DNA of 64,000 nucleotides from Endobacter medicaginis. GTDB taxonomy: Bacteria > Pseudomonadota > Alphaproteobacteria > Acetobacterales > Acetobacteraceae. Below, in pieces: positions 27,808 through 36,256 of this stretch (position 1 is the first letter of the stretch; every line of letters starts with the position of its first letter). The translations under genes were made by a program, and so were the position numbers. The notes under the pieces were generated by a model, which saw nothing but the letters and a program-made list of their open reading frames with translations, was not told the DNA's origin and made no database searches. The DNA lies in the NCBI RefSeq assembly GCF_014192375.1, contig NZ_JACHXV010000002.1, positions 62,001 through 126,000 of the forward strand. Reading direction: 5' to 3'.

Positions 27808-28230
27808 TCATCGGCCCAGAACCGTCGAATACATCTGCATGACCTTCGAATAGAGCGAGGTGGTCATGCGCTGGTCGCTGTCATTGCCGGCGATTTCGGT
27901 GAGCTGCTGCTGGAGCGAGATGGCGTTGCCGTCCGGCGCGCGCTCATGCGCGACGGTCTGCACACCGGCGATCCCGGAACCGGAATCGATCGAAAAATGC
28001 GCCGGATCGGTACGCGCGGCCTGCATCGTGATCTGCGAAAGCTGGTCGGCAAAAGGGCTGACGTCGCGGGAGACGTAGCCGGGCGTATCGGAATTGGCGA
28101 CGTTGGCGGCCAGCACCTGCTGGCGCGCGTCGAGCCATTGCAGGCGACGCGCCGCGAGATCCAGCACGCCGCCGGCGCCTGATGACCCGACCGCCACATC
28201 CGATCGCGGATTTGAACCGACTTCCAGCAT
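27808..28230 (-). CDS. flgB: Flagellar rod protein FlgB
   Basis: This is a proximal rod component, 140 aa. The rod-type N-terminal motif ARQQVLAANVANSDTPGYVSRD and a C-terminal segment (RMTTSLYSKVMQMYSTVL) identify it. GGAGG lies eight bases before the ATG at 28230. It is the first gene of the minus-strand flagellar string. The 161-bp gap to fliO must hold divergent promoters; no sigma-54 or CtrA site was certain. Confidence 0.92.
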   Translation of the reverse strand: MLEVGSNPRSDVAVGSSGAGGVLDLAARRLQWLDARQQVLAANVANSDTPGYVSRDVSPFADQLSQITMQAARTDPAHFSIDSGSGIAGVQTVAHERAPDGNAISLQQQLTEIAGNDSDQRMTTSLYSKVMQMYSTVLGR

Positions 28231-28391
28231 CTCGAGCCTCCGTGCCGCCAATCTGGCCGCAAAAGACTGCGAAAACGTTAACGCTGCCGAACAATGCCGA
28301 AAGGGCGCGACCGGCGCGGGTGTTCACCTTCCCTTAACCGGTCCAAGGCAATGCTGGTGCCTCCGCAACGCCCGGCAAAAGGCCGCGCCCG

Positions 28392-28682
28392 ATGACGACA
28401 TCGACGCTCTGTTCCGCCACCGCCTTCCTCCTGCTGCTGATCGCCGCCGCCATCGTGCTGCGGCGGCGCGGCACATCGTGGCGGGGGATGCTGCGCCCGC
28501 CTGCCGCCAGGCCACGGCGACTGCGGGTGGTGGAAACCCTGGCCCTGGACCCGAAACGGCGGGTGCTGCTCATCGACTGCGCGGGGCGCGAGATCGCCGT
28601 ACTCGTCGGCGGCGGTACCGACCTGCTGCTGGGCGACTGCGCGCCTGCATTCGCGGCCCTGGTCGCCGAGGGTCTGTCGTGA
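28392..28682 (+). CDS. fliO: FliO-like flagellar biosynthesis protein
   Basis: This is a 96-aa protein with one N-terminal helix (about 8-24) and a cytoplasmic SH3-like tail (RVVETLALDPKRRVLLIDCAGREIAVLVGGGTD, then LLGD), the pattern of FliO, which assists FliP assembly. It is very small and divergent, but position immediately upstream of fliP with a TGATG overlap supports the call. Confidence 0.85.
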   Translation: MTTSTLCSATAFLLLLIAAAIVLRRRGTSWRGMLRPPAARPRRLRVVETLALDPKRRVLLIDCAGREIAVLVGGGTDLLLGDCAPAFAALVAEGLS

Positions 28683-29422
28683 TGCGGCGGCTCATGCTGC
28701 CGGTCCTGCTGGCCGGGCTGCTGCTGTTGCTGCCCGAGGCGGCTCGGGCGCAGGCCTTCTCGATCGATCTCGGGCACAATGACGCCGGCACCACCAGCCG
28801 GCTGGTGCAGCTCACCGCGCTGATCACGCTGCTGTCGCTGGCGCCGAGCCTGCTGGTGATGGTCACCGCCTTCACCCGCATCATCATCGTGCTGTCGCTG
28901 CTGCGCAGCGCGCTGAGCGCGCAGGGCACGCCGCCGAACACGGTGCTGATCGGGCTGGCGCTGTTCCTGACCTTCTTCGTGATGGAACCCGCCCTGTCGC
29001 AGGCCTGGGCGAACGGGATCGTGCCGATGATGCAGGGCCAGATCGCCGAACTCGACGGGCTGCGTGCGGCGGCCTCACCGTTTCACCACTTCATGATCGC
29101 CAATATCAGGCCCGACGATCTCGCCCTGTTCCAGCACATCGCGAAACTGCCGGATGCGCCGCCCTCGGCCGACACCTCGTGGCGCGCGCTGGTGCCGGCC
29201 TTCATGATCGGAGAGCTGCGGCGCGGGTTCGAGATGGGGTTCCTGCTCTATCTGCCTTTTCTGGCCATCGACATCGTCGTCTCGTCGATCCTGATGAGCC
29301 TCGGCATGATGATGCTGCCACCGAGCGCGGTGTCGCTGCCGTTCAAGCTGATCTTCTTTGTCCTGATCGATGGCTGGCATCTGGTCGCCGGCAGCCTGGT
29401 CCAGAGCTTCGCACCGGGCTGA
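28682..29422 (+). CDS. fliP: Flagellar export apparatus protein FliP
   Basis: This is the pore-forming core of the flagellar export gate. The 246-aa protein has a cleavable signal peptide (to about residue 24, ARAQA), then FliP motifs: TAFTRIIIVLSLLRSALS, TPPNTVLIGLALFLTFFVMEP, FMIGELRRGFEMGFLLYLPF and a C-terminal LPFKLIFFVLIDGW. It overlaps fliO by one base and is convergent with speE, 22 bp apart. Confidence 0.96.
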   Translation: MRRLMLPVLLAGLLLLLPEAARAQAFSIDLGHNDAGTTSRLVQLTALITLLSLAPSLLVMVTAFTRIIIVLSLLRSALSAQGTPPNTVLIGLALFLTFFVMEPALSQAWANGIVPMMQGQIAELDGLRAAASPFHHFMIANIRPDDLALFQHIAKLPDAPPSADTSWRALVPAFMIGELRRGFEMGFLLYLPFLAIDIVVSSILMSLGMMMLPPSAVSLPFKLIFFVLIDGWHLVAGSLVQSFAPG

Positions 29423-29444
29423 AGGCGAGCCAGGCGGGAATGCC

Positions 29445-30308
29445 CTACTTCGGCAGCTCGCGAGCGATGTAGGGGGGGAGGGCGAAGGAGGCGACGTGAA
29501 CCTCCGGAGACCAGTAGCGGGTGGTGCCGAGGATGCCATCACGCTCGGCGCGCTCGGCGATGGTAGCGGCATCCTGGGTGCCGATCGCGTCACCCTTGGA
29601 GGCGTAGCCAAGCGTCATGAACCCACCGACATAGGTGGGCACGGCAGCGACATAGGCCGAGACATGCGGGAAGAACTGACGACGGCGCAGCGAGGTCTCG
29701 CGCAGCTCGTCGGCCTGCATGAACGGCACGCCGCACTGGTTGACGATCAGCCCCTCGGCGCTGAGCACACGCGCGCAGTTGGCATAGAACTCGTCGGTGA
29801 ACAGCACTTCGCCGACGCCGATCGGATCGGTGCTGTCGACGATGATGACGTCGAACGCCCCGTCGGGCGCGCGACGGACATAGTCGATGCCGTCGCCGAC
29901 GATGACTTCGGCGCGCGGATCATTCCAGGCATCGCCGGCGATGCCGGGGAGAAACTCCTTCGACAGGCGGATCACCTCGCCGTCGATCTCGACCATCACC
30001 GCGCGCGTCACACCACGATGGGCGAGCACGCGGCGCAGCACGCCGCCATCGCCGGCACCGATGATGAGCACGTTCTTCGCCGAGCCATGAGCGAGGATCG
30101 GCACATGGGTCAGCATTTCCTGATAGACGAACTCGTCGCGCTCCGTGATCTGGATGACGCCATCGAGTACCAGGACATTGCCGTGCGAACTGCTCTCGAA
30201 GACCACGATGTCCTGGAAATCGGAGGTCACCCGGGCGAGTTCGCGCCTGACCGCGAAGCGCTGGCCCCAGTCGGGATACAGGGTCTCGTTGATCCAGGAG
30301 TCGGCCAT
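29445..30308 (-). CDS. speE: Spermidine synthase
   Basis: It transfers the aminopropyl group of decarboxylated SAM to putrescine. The 287-aa protein carries the SAM-binding GAGDGG (84-89), the catalytic Asp in VIIVDSTDP, and the polyamine-binding YQEMLTHVP segment near 62-70. AAGAGG is six bases from the ATG at 30308, preferred over the ATG at 30314. It lies downstream of speD, which makes the decarboxylated SAM donor; a strong hairpin lies between them. Confidence 0.95.
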   Translation of the reverse strand: MADSWINETLYPDWGQRFAVRRELARVTSDFQDIVVFESSSHGNVLVLDGVIQITERDEFVYQEMLTHVPILAHGSAKNVLIIGAGDGGVLRRVLAHRGVTRAVMVEIDGEVIRLSKEFLPGIAGDAWNDPRAEVIVGDGIDYVRRAPDGAFDVIIVDSTDPIGVGEVLFTDEFYANCARVLSAEGLIVNQCGVPFMQADELRETSLRRRQFFPHVSAYVAAVPTYVGGFMTLGYASKGDAIGTQDAATIAERAERDGILGTTRYWSPEVHVASFALPPYIARELPK

Positions 30309-30337
30309 CGTCATCCTCTTGATGTGGTCGATAAACG

Positions 30338-30370
30338 AACACGCCGCCCGGTGATGCCGGGCGGCGTGTT
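30338..30370 (-). terminator. Strong hairpin between speD and speE
   Basis: This is a perfect 14-bp inverted repeat (30338-30351 with 30357-30370, five-base loop), 62 bp after the speD stop and 29 bp before speE. On the minus strand CGTTTATC follows, so it may be a partial terminator that lowers speE relative to speD. Confidence 0.65.
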
Positions 30371-30432
30371 GTGTGTCTTAGGCGAAGGTCGCTTGTCGCG
30401 GCCAGCGACAATTCAGCGACAGGCGTGCGCGA

Positions 30433-30900
30433 TCAGAACACGCGGCCGCGACGCTGCTCGTCGAGATCGACGCGGCCGGCACGGAAGGTCTTCTGCATCA
30501 CCGGGATGGCGATGTGCGGATCGCACGCGCCACACATGAAGATGTCGACGGCCGCGAAATTGCGCTCCGGCCAGGTGTGGATCGAGATGTGGCTTTCGGC
30601 CAGCACGACCACGCCCGACACGCCGCCATTGGGCGTGAAGTGATGGAAGTGGCTGTGCAGGATCGTCGCCCCCGCCGCCACCGCCGCCTCGCACAGGGTG
30701 CGGTCGATCAGCGCCGGATCGTCGAGGTTGGTGGCCTCCCACAGATCCACGAGGAGGTGAGTCCCCGCGAACTTCATCCCATCTTTTTCGACGAAATAAT
30801 CCTTGCTTTCCTCGCCGGTCATCACCGGAAAGGACGCGGTCGAAATCTGGTTCTCGCTCGGGATATCCGAGACCATCCCCAGTTGAGCAAGTGCGTTCAT
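30433..30900 (-). CDS. speD: S-adenosylmethionine decarboxylase proenzyme (pyruvoyl type)
   Basis: It makes decarboxylated SAM for spermidine synthesis. The 155-aa prokaryotic class 1B-like proenzyme self-cleaves at S103 in AESHISIHTWPE to form the pyruvoyl group; H108 and C123 (FMCGAC) complete the processing and proton-donor set. An N-terminal extension of about 40 residues precedes the region where short family members begin. The ATG at 30900 has a G-rich ribosome binding site. A hairpin 41 bp upstream lies in the leader. Confidence 0.95.
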   Translation of the reverse strand: MNALAQLGMVSDIPSENQISTASFPVMTGEESKDYFVEKDGMKFAGTHLLVDLWEATNLDDPALIDRTLCEAAVAAGATILHSHFHHFTPNGGVSGVVVLAESHISIHTWPERNFAAVDIFMCGACDPHIAIPVMQKTFRAGRVDLDEQRRGRVF

Positions 30901-30941
30901 CACGTACCCCCAAACCAGTAGATAGCCTGTTGGGCGGGATC

Positions 30942-30962
30942 GCCCCCTTGGGCCAAGGGGGC
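30942..30962 (-). other. Hairpin in the metC-speD gap
   Basis: This is a perfect 10-bp inverted repeat with a one-base centre (30942-30951 with 30953-30962), 41 bp before the speD start and 99 bp after the metC stop. It could be a metC terminator, an operator or a speD leader structure. Confidence 0.5.
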
Positions 30963-31061
30963 CGGAAATAGGACCCCCTGCCCCCCGATGCAAGAACTTT
31001 TCGTGTCAGCGGGCGGAATTTCACATTTCTCCGCGCAGTCTTGTCACGAGGGCCAGCAATC

Positions 31062-32267
31062 TCAGGCACTTGCCTCGCGCAGCACACGCAGGCCACCCTC
31101 GAGATCGGCAATCAGGTCGGCAGGATTCTCGAGACCGACATGGAAGCGGCACAGCGGCCCGACATGGCCGGTCGGATGGGTGCGGGTGGCCGGGCTGCGC
31201 GACGGCAGGGCGAGGCTCTCATAGCCGCCCCAGGATTCGCCCAGGCTGAACACGCCGAACGAGCCGACCATCGCATCCACCCCGGCATCGGTGAACGAGG
31301 GCGCGAACTCCACCCCAAACAGGCTGCTCGCGCCGGTGAAGTCGCGCCGCCAGAATTCATGCCCCGGACAATCCGGCAGCGCGGGATGCAGCACACGGGC
31401 CACCTCGGGCCGGCCAGCCAGCCAGCACGCGATCTCGAACGCGCTGCGCGACTGCTGGGCGAGGCGCACGCCCATGCTGCGCAGGCCGCGCAGGGTGAGC
31501 CAGCAATCATCGGCACTCGCGCACTGGCCGAGCTGGATCGCGCAGTCGCGCAGCGTGTGCCAGTCGTCGTCATCGGCCACCGTGATCGCGCCGAGGATCA
31601 GGTCAGCATGGCCGGAGGGGTATTTGGTCAGCGCCTGGATGGAGACGTCGACGCCGTGGCGGAAGGGCTGGAAAACGTGGATGCCCCAGGTATTGTCCAT
31701 CAGCACCTTGACGCCATGCGCGTGCGCCGCTTCGGCAAGGGCGGGGATGTCCTGCACCTCGAACGTGTGCGAGCCGGGGCTTTCGGTGAACAGCACCTGC
31801 GTGCTGGGCCGGATCAGCGCGGTGATCCCGGCCGCGTCGGTCATCGGCGGATAGTAGGTCGTCTCCACCCCCATGCGGCGCAACAGCGTGTCGCAGAAGC
31901 GTCGTGTCGGGCCATAGACGCTGTCGGGCATGAGACAGTGGCCGCCGGCGCCGAGGAAGGCGAGCAGCGGCGTGGTGACGGCGGCGAGGCCGGAGACCAC
32001 CGCCTGACAGTGCGTGCCGCCTTCGATCTCGGCGATCGCCTCCTCCAGCAGATGCTGGGTCGGATTGCCGGTCGCACCATAGCTGAGCTGGCCGCGGTAG
32101 CGCCCGCCCCAGGCCTCGCGCAGCGCGTCCATCGACGGGTAGAGCACCGTCGAGCCGCGCTCGACCGGCGCGTTGACGAAGCCGGTGCCGTCATGCGGGC
32201 GGCCGACCCGGGTGAGCCTGGTGTTGAGGTCCGCCCAGCCGGATCGGGACGCGGACGGATCGGTCAT
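31062..32267 (-). CDS. metC: Cystathionine beta-lyase
   Basis: This PLP enzyme cleaves cystathionine to homocysteine, pyruvate and ammonia. The 401-aa protein has the Cys/Met-metabolism fold: YGATGNPTQHLLEEAIAEIE, the PLP-phosphate SGLAAVT segment, DNTWG, and the Schiff-base lysine K215 in SIQALTKYPSGHAD. The ATG at 32267 overlaps the sseA stop (ATGA). The downstream neighbour speD consumes SAM, so methionine supply is a possible theme. Homologues with a similar sequence can also act as gamma-lyases; the SIQALTKY form favours the beta-lyase. Confidence 0.92.
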   Translation of the reverse strand: MTDPSASRSGWADLNTRLTRVGRPHDGTGFVNAPVERGSTVLYPSMDALREAWGGRYRGQLSYGATGNPTQHLLEEAIAEIEGGTHCQAVVSGLAAVTTPLLAFLGAGGHCLMPDSVYGPTRRFCDTLLRRMGVETTYYPPMTDAAGITALIRPSTQVLFTESPGSHTFEVQDIPALAEAAHAHGVKVLMDNTWGIHVFQPFRHGVDVSIQALTKYPSGHADLILGAITVADDDDWHTLRDCAIQLGQCASADDCWLTLRGLRSMGVRLAQQSRSAFEIACWLAGRPEVARVLHPALPDCPGHEFWRRDFTGASSLFGVEFAPSFTDAGVDAMVGSFGVFSLGESWGGYESLALPSRSPATRTHPTGHVGPLCRFHVGLENPADLIADLEGGLRVLREASA

Positions 32268-33151
32268 GCCGCGGCTCCTGTCTCGACCGGAGTGTCGCCA
32301 CGCGCGCCCCATTCCGCCCAGGAGCCGTCATAGAGCGCGCCTTGCGGGAGTCCGGCCGAGACCAGCGCGAGGGTGAGCACCGAGGCGGTCATGCCCGAGC
32401 CGCAGGAGGTCACCACCGGGCGCGAGAGGGAAGTGCCTATACCGTGGGCGGCGAAGATCTCGCGCAGGCGCTCCGCCGGCAACAGGCGGGCCGGCCCGTC
32501 CAGCACTTCGGTGAAGGGCAGGCTGATGGCGCCGGGAATATGGCCCGAGCGCAGGCCGGGCCGCGGCTCGGGCGCGGTGCCGGTGAACCGCCCGGCGCTG
32601 CGGGCATCCAGTACGAGCGCGGGTGTGCCGTGCGCGATCGCGTCGCGCAGGTCGCCCAGCGCTGCGACGCGCGAGCCGCGCCAGGCGGGCGCAAGCCGGG
32701 CGGCGGCGGGTGTGGGCCCCTCGCCCTGCTCGACCGGCAGGCCGGCCGCGCGCCAGGCGGGCAGGCCGCCATCGAGTACCTGCACCCGGTCGAGGCCGAG
32801 CACGCCCAGCATCCACCAGCAGCGCGCCGCCCCGGCAATGCCGCGCTGGTCGTAGGCCACAACCCGCGAGGCGGGGCCGATGCCGAGACGTCCGACCGAG
32901 GCGGCGAACTGTGCCGGCGAGGCCAGCATATGGGGCAGGTCCGCGGCCGGATCGGAGAGGGCGTCGATGTCGAAGCGCAACGCGCCCGGCAGATGGGCTG
33001 CCACGAACTCCCCCTGCGGGTCGAAATTCTGGCCGGGCAGCACGGCGGTCGCATCGAGCAGCACCAGATCGGGCGCGTGCAGCAGATGCGCCAGCGCATC
33101 GGGTGCGATCAGCGGCGGGAGAGCGGGGTCGGGGATCGACACGAGAAGCAC
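32264..33151 (-). CDS. sseA: 3-mercaptopyruvate / thiosulfate sulfurtransferase
   Basis: This is a tandem rhodanese, 295 aa. The catalytic cysteine is C250 in the loop CGSGMTA, which matches the mercaptopyruvate-type CGSGxTA rather than the thiosulfate-type loop. The inactive N-terminal rhodanese domain lies at about 15-140 (LLDATAVLPG, EFVAAHLPGALRFDID). GTG at 33151 is the listed start; a second GTG three codons on is also possible. It overlaps metC by four bases, forming a sulfur amino acid operon. Confidence 0.92.
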   Translation of the reverse strand: MLLVSIPDPALPPLIAPDALAHLLHAPDLVLLDATAVLPGQNFDPQGEFVAAHLPGALRFDIDALSDPAADLPHMLASPAQFAASVGRLGIGPASRVVAYDQRGIAGAARCWWMLGVLGLDRVQVLDGGLPAWRAAGLPVEQGEGPTPAAARLAPAWRGSRVAALGDLRDAIAHGTPALVLDARSAGRFTGTAPEPRPGLRSGHIPGAISLPFTEVLDGPARLLPAERLREIFAAHGIGTSLSRPVVTSCGSGMTASVLTLALVSAGLPQGALYDGSWAEWGARGDTPVETGAAA

Positions 33152-33193
33152 CTGGGGCGACGGGCGGAAGAGGCTGCCATCATCGCCGCTTGG

Positions 33194-34081
33194 TCAGTTC
33201 ATCGCCAGCCCCTGCTGCGCGATGATCTCGCGCACCCGGCGCGCGGCGTTCGGGCCCTTGGCGGAGGCGCGCCACATCTGCTCGGCAACGCGCTGGTGGG
33301 AGCTGACCGCCTCGGGCGCGGAGGTGACCATGGCCACGCCGGTGGCCGACGCATAGCTCGAATCGGCCCGGAACGGGTTGATGGCGAGGGTGGCGCGATC
33401 GCGGTCGCGCATGATCGCGCAGTGCGACGAGGGCTCGATCGCGCCCAGGACGCTGAATTGCAACCCCATCGGCTCGGAGTCGAGCAGGTCGGCGATGCGG
33501 CCCATCTCTTCGGACGCGACCCGCCGCGCCGAGCGGCGCAGCTCGTCGGAGAGCGGCATGCCCTCGCCGACTCCGACCTTGAGCACGCGCTCGATCTGGG
33601 CCTCGGAGACCATCGCGATGATGCCGGGGCGCCGGTGCTGGTAGGTGCGCTTGCGCGACAGCATGATCTCCAGCACCTGCTCGCCGAGCGAGCGCTGCGT
33701 CGCGCGTTCCGGCCCGGCGAGCTCGGCGAGCTCGGTATAGGCGCGGGCGACGAGTTCGTCATAGGCATCGGAGGTGACGAGATAACAGAACGGATCGGAT
33801 ATCTGGAGGATCTGGTCAGCACTTTCCTCAAGCTGACGGAGACGTTCGAAGAAGCCGATGGTCCGGTTGTAATACTCGACGCCGATGCCCAGCAACGAGA
33901 GAGGCGAGATCTTGAGCAGCTCGGCAAGGCGCTGGACGGTGTCCAGCTTGATGACCTCGCCCTTCTCATATCGATAGAGTGCGGCACGAGAGACACCGAG
34001 ACGCGCGGCGATCTCCTCGGCCCGCAAACCGGACTCCAGTCGAAAGGCCCGCAACTGCTGGCCGATCTCGTTAAGGCGCAT
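33194..34081 (-). CDS. XRE-family helix-turn-helix regulator
   Basis: This 295-aa protein has an N-terminal XRE helix-turn-helix at about residues 5-60 (RAEEIAARLGVSRAALYRYEKGEVIKLDTV) and a large C-terminal domain with no motif that I can name. AGGA lies six bases before the ATG at 34081. It is 42 bp upstream of sseA in the same direction, so it may regulate or belong to the sseA-metC operon. A 15-bp inverted repeat (34210-34224) in its upstream region is a candidate binding site. Confidence 0.85.
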   Translation of the reverse strand: MRLNEIGQQLRAFRLESGLRAEEIAARLGVSRAALYRYEKGEVIKLDTVQRLAELLKISPLSLLGIGVEYYNRTIGFFERLRQLEESADQILQISDPFCYLVTSDAYDELVARAYTELAELAGPERATQRSLGEQVLEIMLSRKRTYQHRRPGIIAMVSEAQIERVLKVGVGEGMPLSDELRRSARRVASEEMGRIADLLDSEPMGLQFSVLGAIEPSSHCAIMRDRDRATLAINPFRADSSYASATGVAMVTSAPEAVSSHQRVAEQMWRASAKGPNAARRVREIIAQQGLAMN

Positions 34082-34430
34082 CATCAATCCTCAAAGCGAA
34101 CGCTCCCTCCCGCCCCCGGCCCGGGCGCCGGGGCCCCGATTCGCCCAGGGCCGCGGAGAGATCCGTTTCTCGGGCAATCGTGCGTGACACATTATCGGTT
34201 GTCCACCGCGAGAAGAGATTTCTCACAAAAACATTGCCCCTGGGTTGTTTCATTATCTGTTTTTGTCTCGTTCCGTGGGACGATGTTCTTGGAATTATTT
34301 CGGTCTTGAAAATACACCGTCGCAGGCACCCTGCTCGTGGAGCGGTCGCGGCGGGACGGAACGCAACCGCCCGGGACTTGCTTTTGAGCGCCAGGGGCGG
34401 ATCATCCCGCCAACGGAGAGACCCGGCCGC
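34082..34430. other. Divergent intergenic region XRE regulator / AI-2E permease
   Basis: These 349 bp hold no gene that I can support. The part 34180-34320 is markedly AT-rich compared with its surroundings and must contain divergent promoters. It contains the inverted repeat GAGAA-N5-TTCTC at 34210-34224. A 60-codon open frame on the minus strand (34071-34253) has no ribosome site or family resemblance. Confidence 0.6.
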
Positions 34431-35594
34431 ATGATCGTCGAACGCATCCTGATGGCCATCCTGCTCGGCGCCATCGCTACCGGCTGCGTGGTGGTGCTCT
34501 ATCCGTTCGCCTCAGCGCTGCTGTGGGCGGCGATCCTCGCCTTCACCACCTGGCCGCTCTATCGGCTGTTCCGGGCGCGGATCGGGCGCATCCCGGCGGC
34601 GTTGCTGATGAGCGTTCTGAGTACGCTGCTGGTGGTGCTGCCGATCGCCGTGGTGGCGTCTGCCGGCGCCGAGGACGTCTCGCAGATCACCGTGGCGGCG
34701 CGCGACCTTGTGGCAGGCGGCCTGCCGCCCCCGCCCGCCTGGATCGGGCACTTGCCTGGGGTAGGCGCACGGATCGACACCGCCTGGCGGCGGTCAGCGG
34801 CCGACATCTCGGCGGCCGTGGCCAGCGTCGAGCCCTGGTTCGGGACCATCGCCAGTTCGCTGCTGAGCCTGCTGCTGCGTATCGCGGGCGGGATCTTGCA
34901 ATTCGCGCTGGCGGTGTTCATCGCGTTCTTCTTCTGGATCAGCGGCGATGCGCTCGGGCTGACGGTGCGCCGGTTGCTGCATCGCATCGCCGGCGGCCAG
35001 GCCGAGCGCCTGCTCAACGTCACCGGCAGCACGGTCCGCGGGACGGTCTATGGCGTGCTCGGCACCGCGCTGCTGCAGGGCATCCTGACCGGCGCCGGTC
35101 TCAGCCTCGCCCACGTCCCGAGCCCGGTGCTGTTCGGCGCCATCGCCGCCTTCGTAGCCGTACTGCCGATCGGCGCGCCGCTGGTGTGGATCCCGGCAGC
35201 ACTCTGGCTGCTGTGGAGCCACCATGTCGGCTGGGGGATCTTCCTTCTCGGCTATGGCGTGCTGGTGATCTCCGGGGTCGATCACGTTGTGCGGCCGGCC
35301 TTCATCGCGCGCGGCGCGCAGCTTCCGTATCTGATCACCGTGCTCGGGGTACTGGGCGGGGTGGTGGCGTTCGGCGCACTCGGCATTTTCCTTGGCCCGG
35401 TGCTGCTGGGGGTCGGGTTCAGCCTGGTGGCCGAATTCGCCCGCACGGCACCGATGCTGGGCACCGCGCCACCGCCCGGACCGTCGCCCGCCCATCCCAT
35501 TGCCAGCCCGGCGCCATCGGCGCACAAGACCGCCTCTCCCTCCGCCCCGCCCGCCGAACGTCCCACCGAACCCGCACTCGACCCGCCCGCTTGA
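34431..35594 (+). CDS. AI-2E family transporter
   Basis: This is a 387-aa polytopic protein of the AI-2E/YdiK/PerM superfamily, with about eight helices. Features are an N-terminal double helix (ILMAILLGAIATGCVVVLYPF, ALLWAAILAFTTWPLY split), the long periplasmic helix region, and the C-terminal GVDHVVRPAFIARGAQLPYL motif of the family. The last 45 residues are Pro/Ser/Ala-rich. Transported substrates vary within the family (quorum signals, Na+/H+, none known). It starts a three-gene overlapping run and ends in a TTGA junction with the next gene. Confidence 0.88.
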   Translation: MIVERILMAILLGAIATGCVVVLYPFASALLWAAILAFTTWPLYRLFRARIGRIPAALLMSVLSTLLVVLPIAVVASAGAEDVSQITVAARDLVAGGLPPPPAWIGHLPGVGARIDTAWRRSAADISAAVASVEPWFGTIASSLLSLLLRIAGGILQFALAVFIAFFFWISGDALGLTVRRLLHRIAGGQAERLLNVTGSTVRGTVYGVLGTALLQGILTGAGLSLAHVPSPVLFGAIAAFVAVLPIGAPLVWIPAALWLLWSHHVGWGIFLLGYGVLVISGVDHVVRPAFIARGAQLPYLITVLGVLGGVVAFGALGIFLGPVLLGVGFSLVAEFARTAPMLGTAPPPGPSPAHPIASPAPSAHKTASPSAPPAERPTEPALDPPA

Positions 35595-36256
35595 CCCCCG
35601 CCCTTCCTCCCATATCCGCTGACACGCCTGCTTCGCTGAAGGTGGTGAGCTGGAACCTGCTCCGTCGCACCGGCGCGAGCGTGCAGGAGGTCGCACGTCT
35701 GGTCGCCGAGGAGCGGCCCGACCTGCTGCTGATGCAGGAGGCGACGCGCGAGATCGACCAGTTGCCGGGCCTGATCGGCGGGTATTACGCGCGTCATCCG
35801 CTGCCCGACCGCATCCACGGTCTCGCCTGCTGGAGCCCCCGCCCCTTCAGCACCGAGCCACGCTCGGTGCATCTGCCGCCGGGCACGCTGATCCGGCGGC
35901 TGAGCCAGCTCGTCGATATCGGAGCGTTCACCGTCGCCAACGTGCACCTGTCGCACGGGCAGGTGCTCAACCGGCGTCAGCTCCGCCATATCGCCACCTA
36001 CCTGCCGCGGCGTGCGGCGGTGCTGGGCGACTACAATCTGGTCGGGCCGGTACTGCTGCCCGGGTTCCGCGATGTCGGGCCGCGCCAGCCGACCCACCGC
36101 ATGGCCGACATGGTGCCGCTGCGCATCGATCGCTGTCTCGTGCGCGGCCTCGCCTGTGCGTCGGCCCGCGTGCTGCCGAACCGCTCGTCGGACCACCATC
36201 CGATCGCGGTGTGGCTGACCCCGGCACAGGGTGGCGCCGAGAGCGCGAGGTCATGA
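35591..36256 (+). CDS. Endonuclease/exonuclease/phosphatase-superfamily protein
   Basis: This is a 221-aa EEP-fold hydrolase. The family residues appear in order: WN (SWNLLRR), the metal-binding E in LLMQEATRE, the GDYN motif, and the C-terminal SSDHHPIAV with the catalytic Asp-His. No signal peptide is seen, so it is probably cytoplasmic; the substrate (nucleic acid, sphingolipid-like or phosphoester) cannot be told. The start is TTG at 35591 within the TTGA overlap with the AI-2E gene; no other start precedes the first catalytic motif. The stop overlaps marC as ATGA. Confidence 0.85.
   Translation: MTPALPPISADTPASLKVVSWNLLRRTGASVQEVARLVAEERPDLLLMQEATREIDQLPGLIGGYYARHPLPDRIHGLACWSPRPFSTEPRSVHLPPGTLIRRLSQLVDIGAFTVANVHLSHGQVLNRRQLRHIATYLPRRAAVLGDYNLVGPVLLPGFRDVGPRQPTHRMADMVPLRIDRCLVRGLACASARVLPNRSSDHHPIAVWLTPAQGGAESARS

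Noticed and set aside
34071-34253. A 60-codon minus-strand frame upstream of the XRE gene
   Set aside because: It lacks a ribosome binding site and any family motif, and overlaps the regulator start; more likely promoter DNA.
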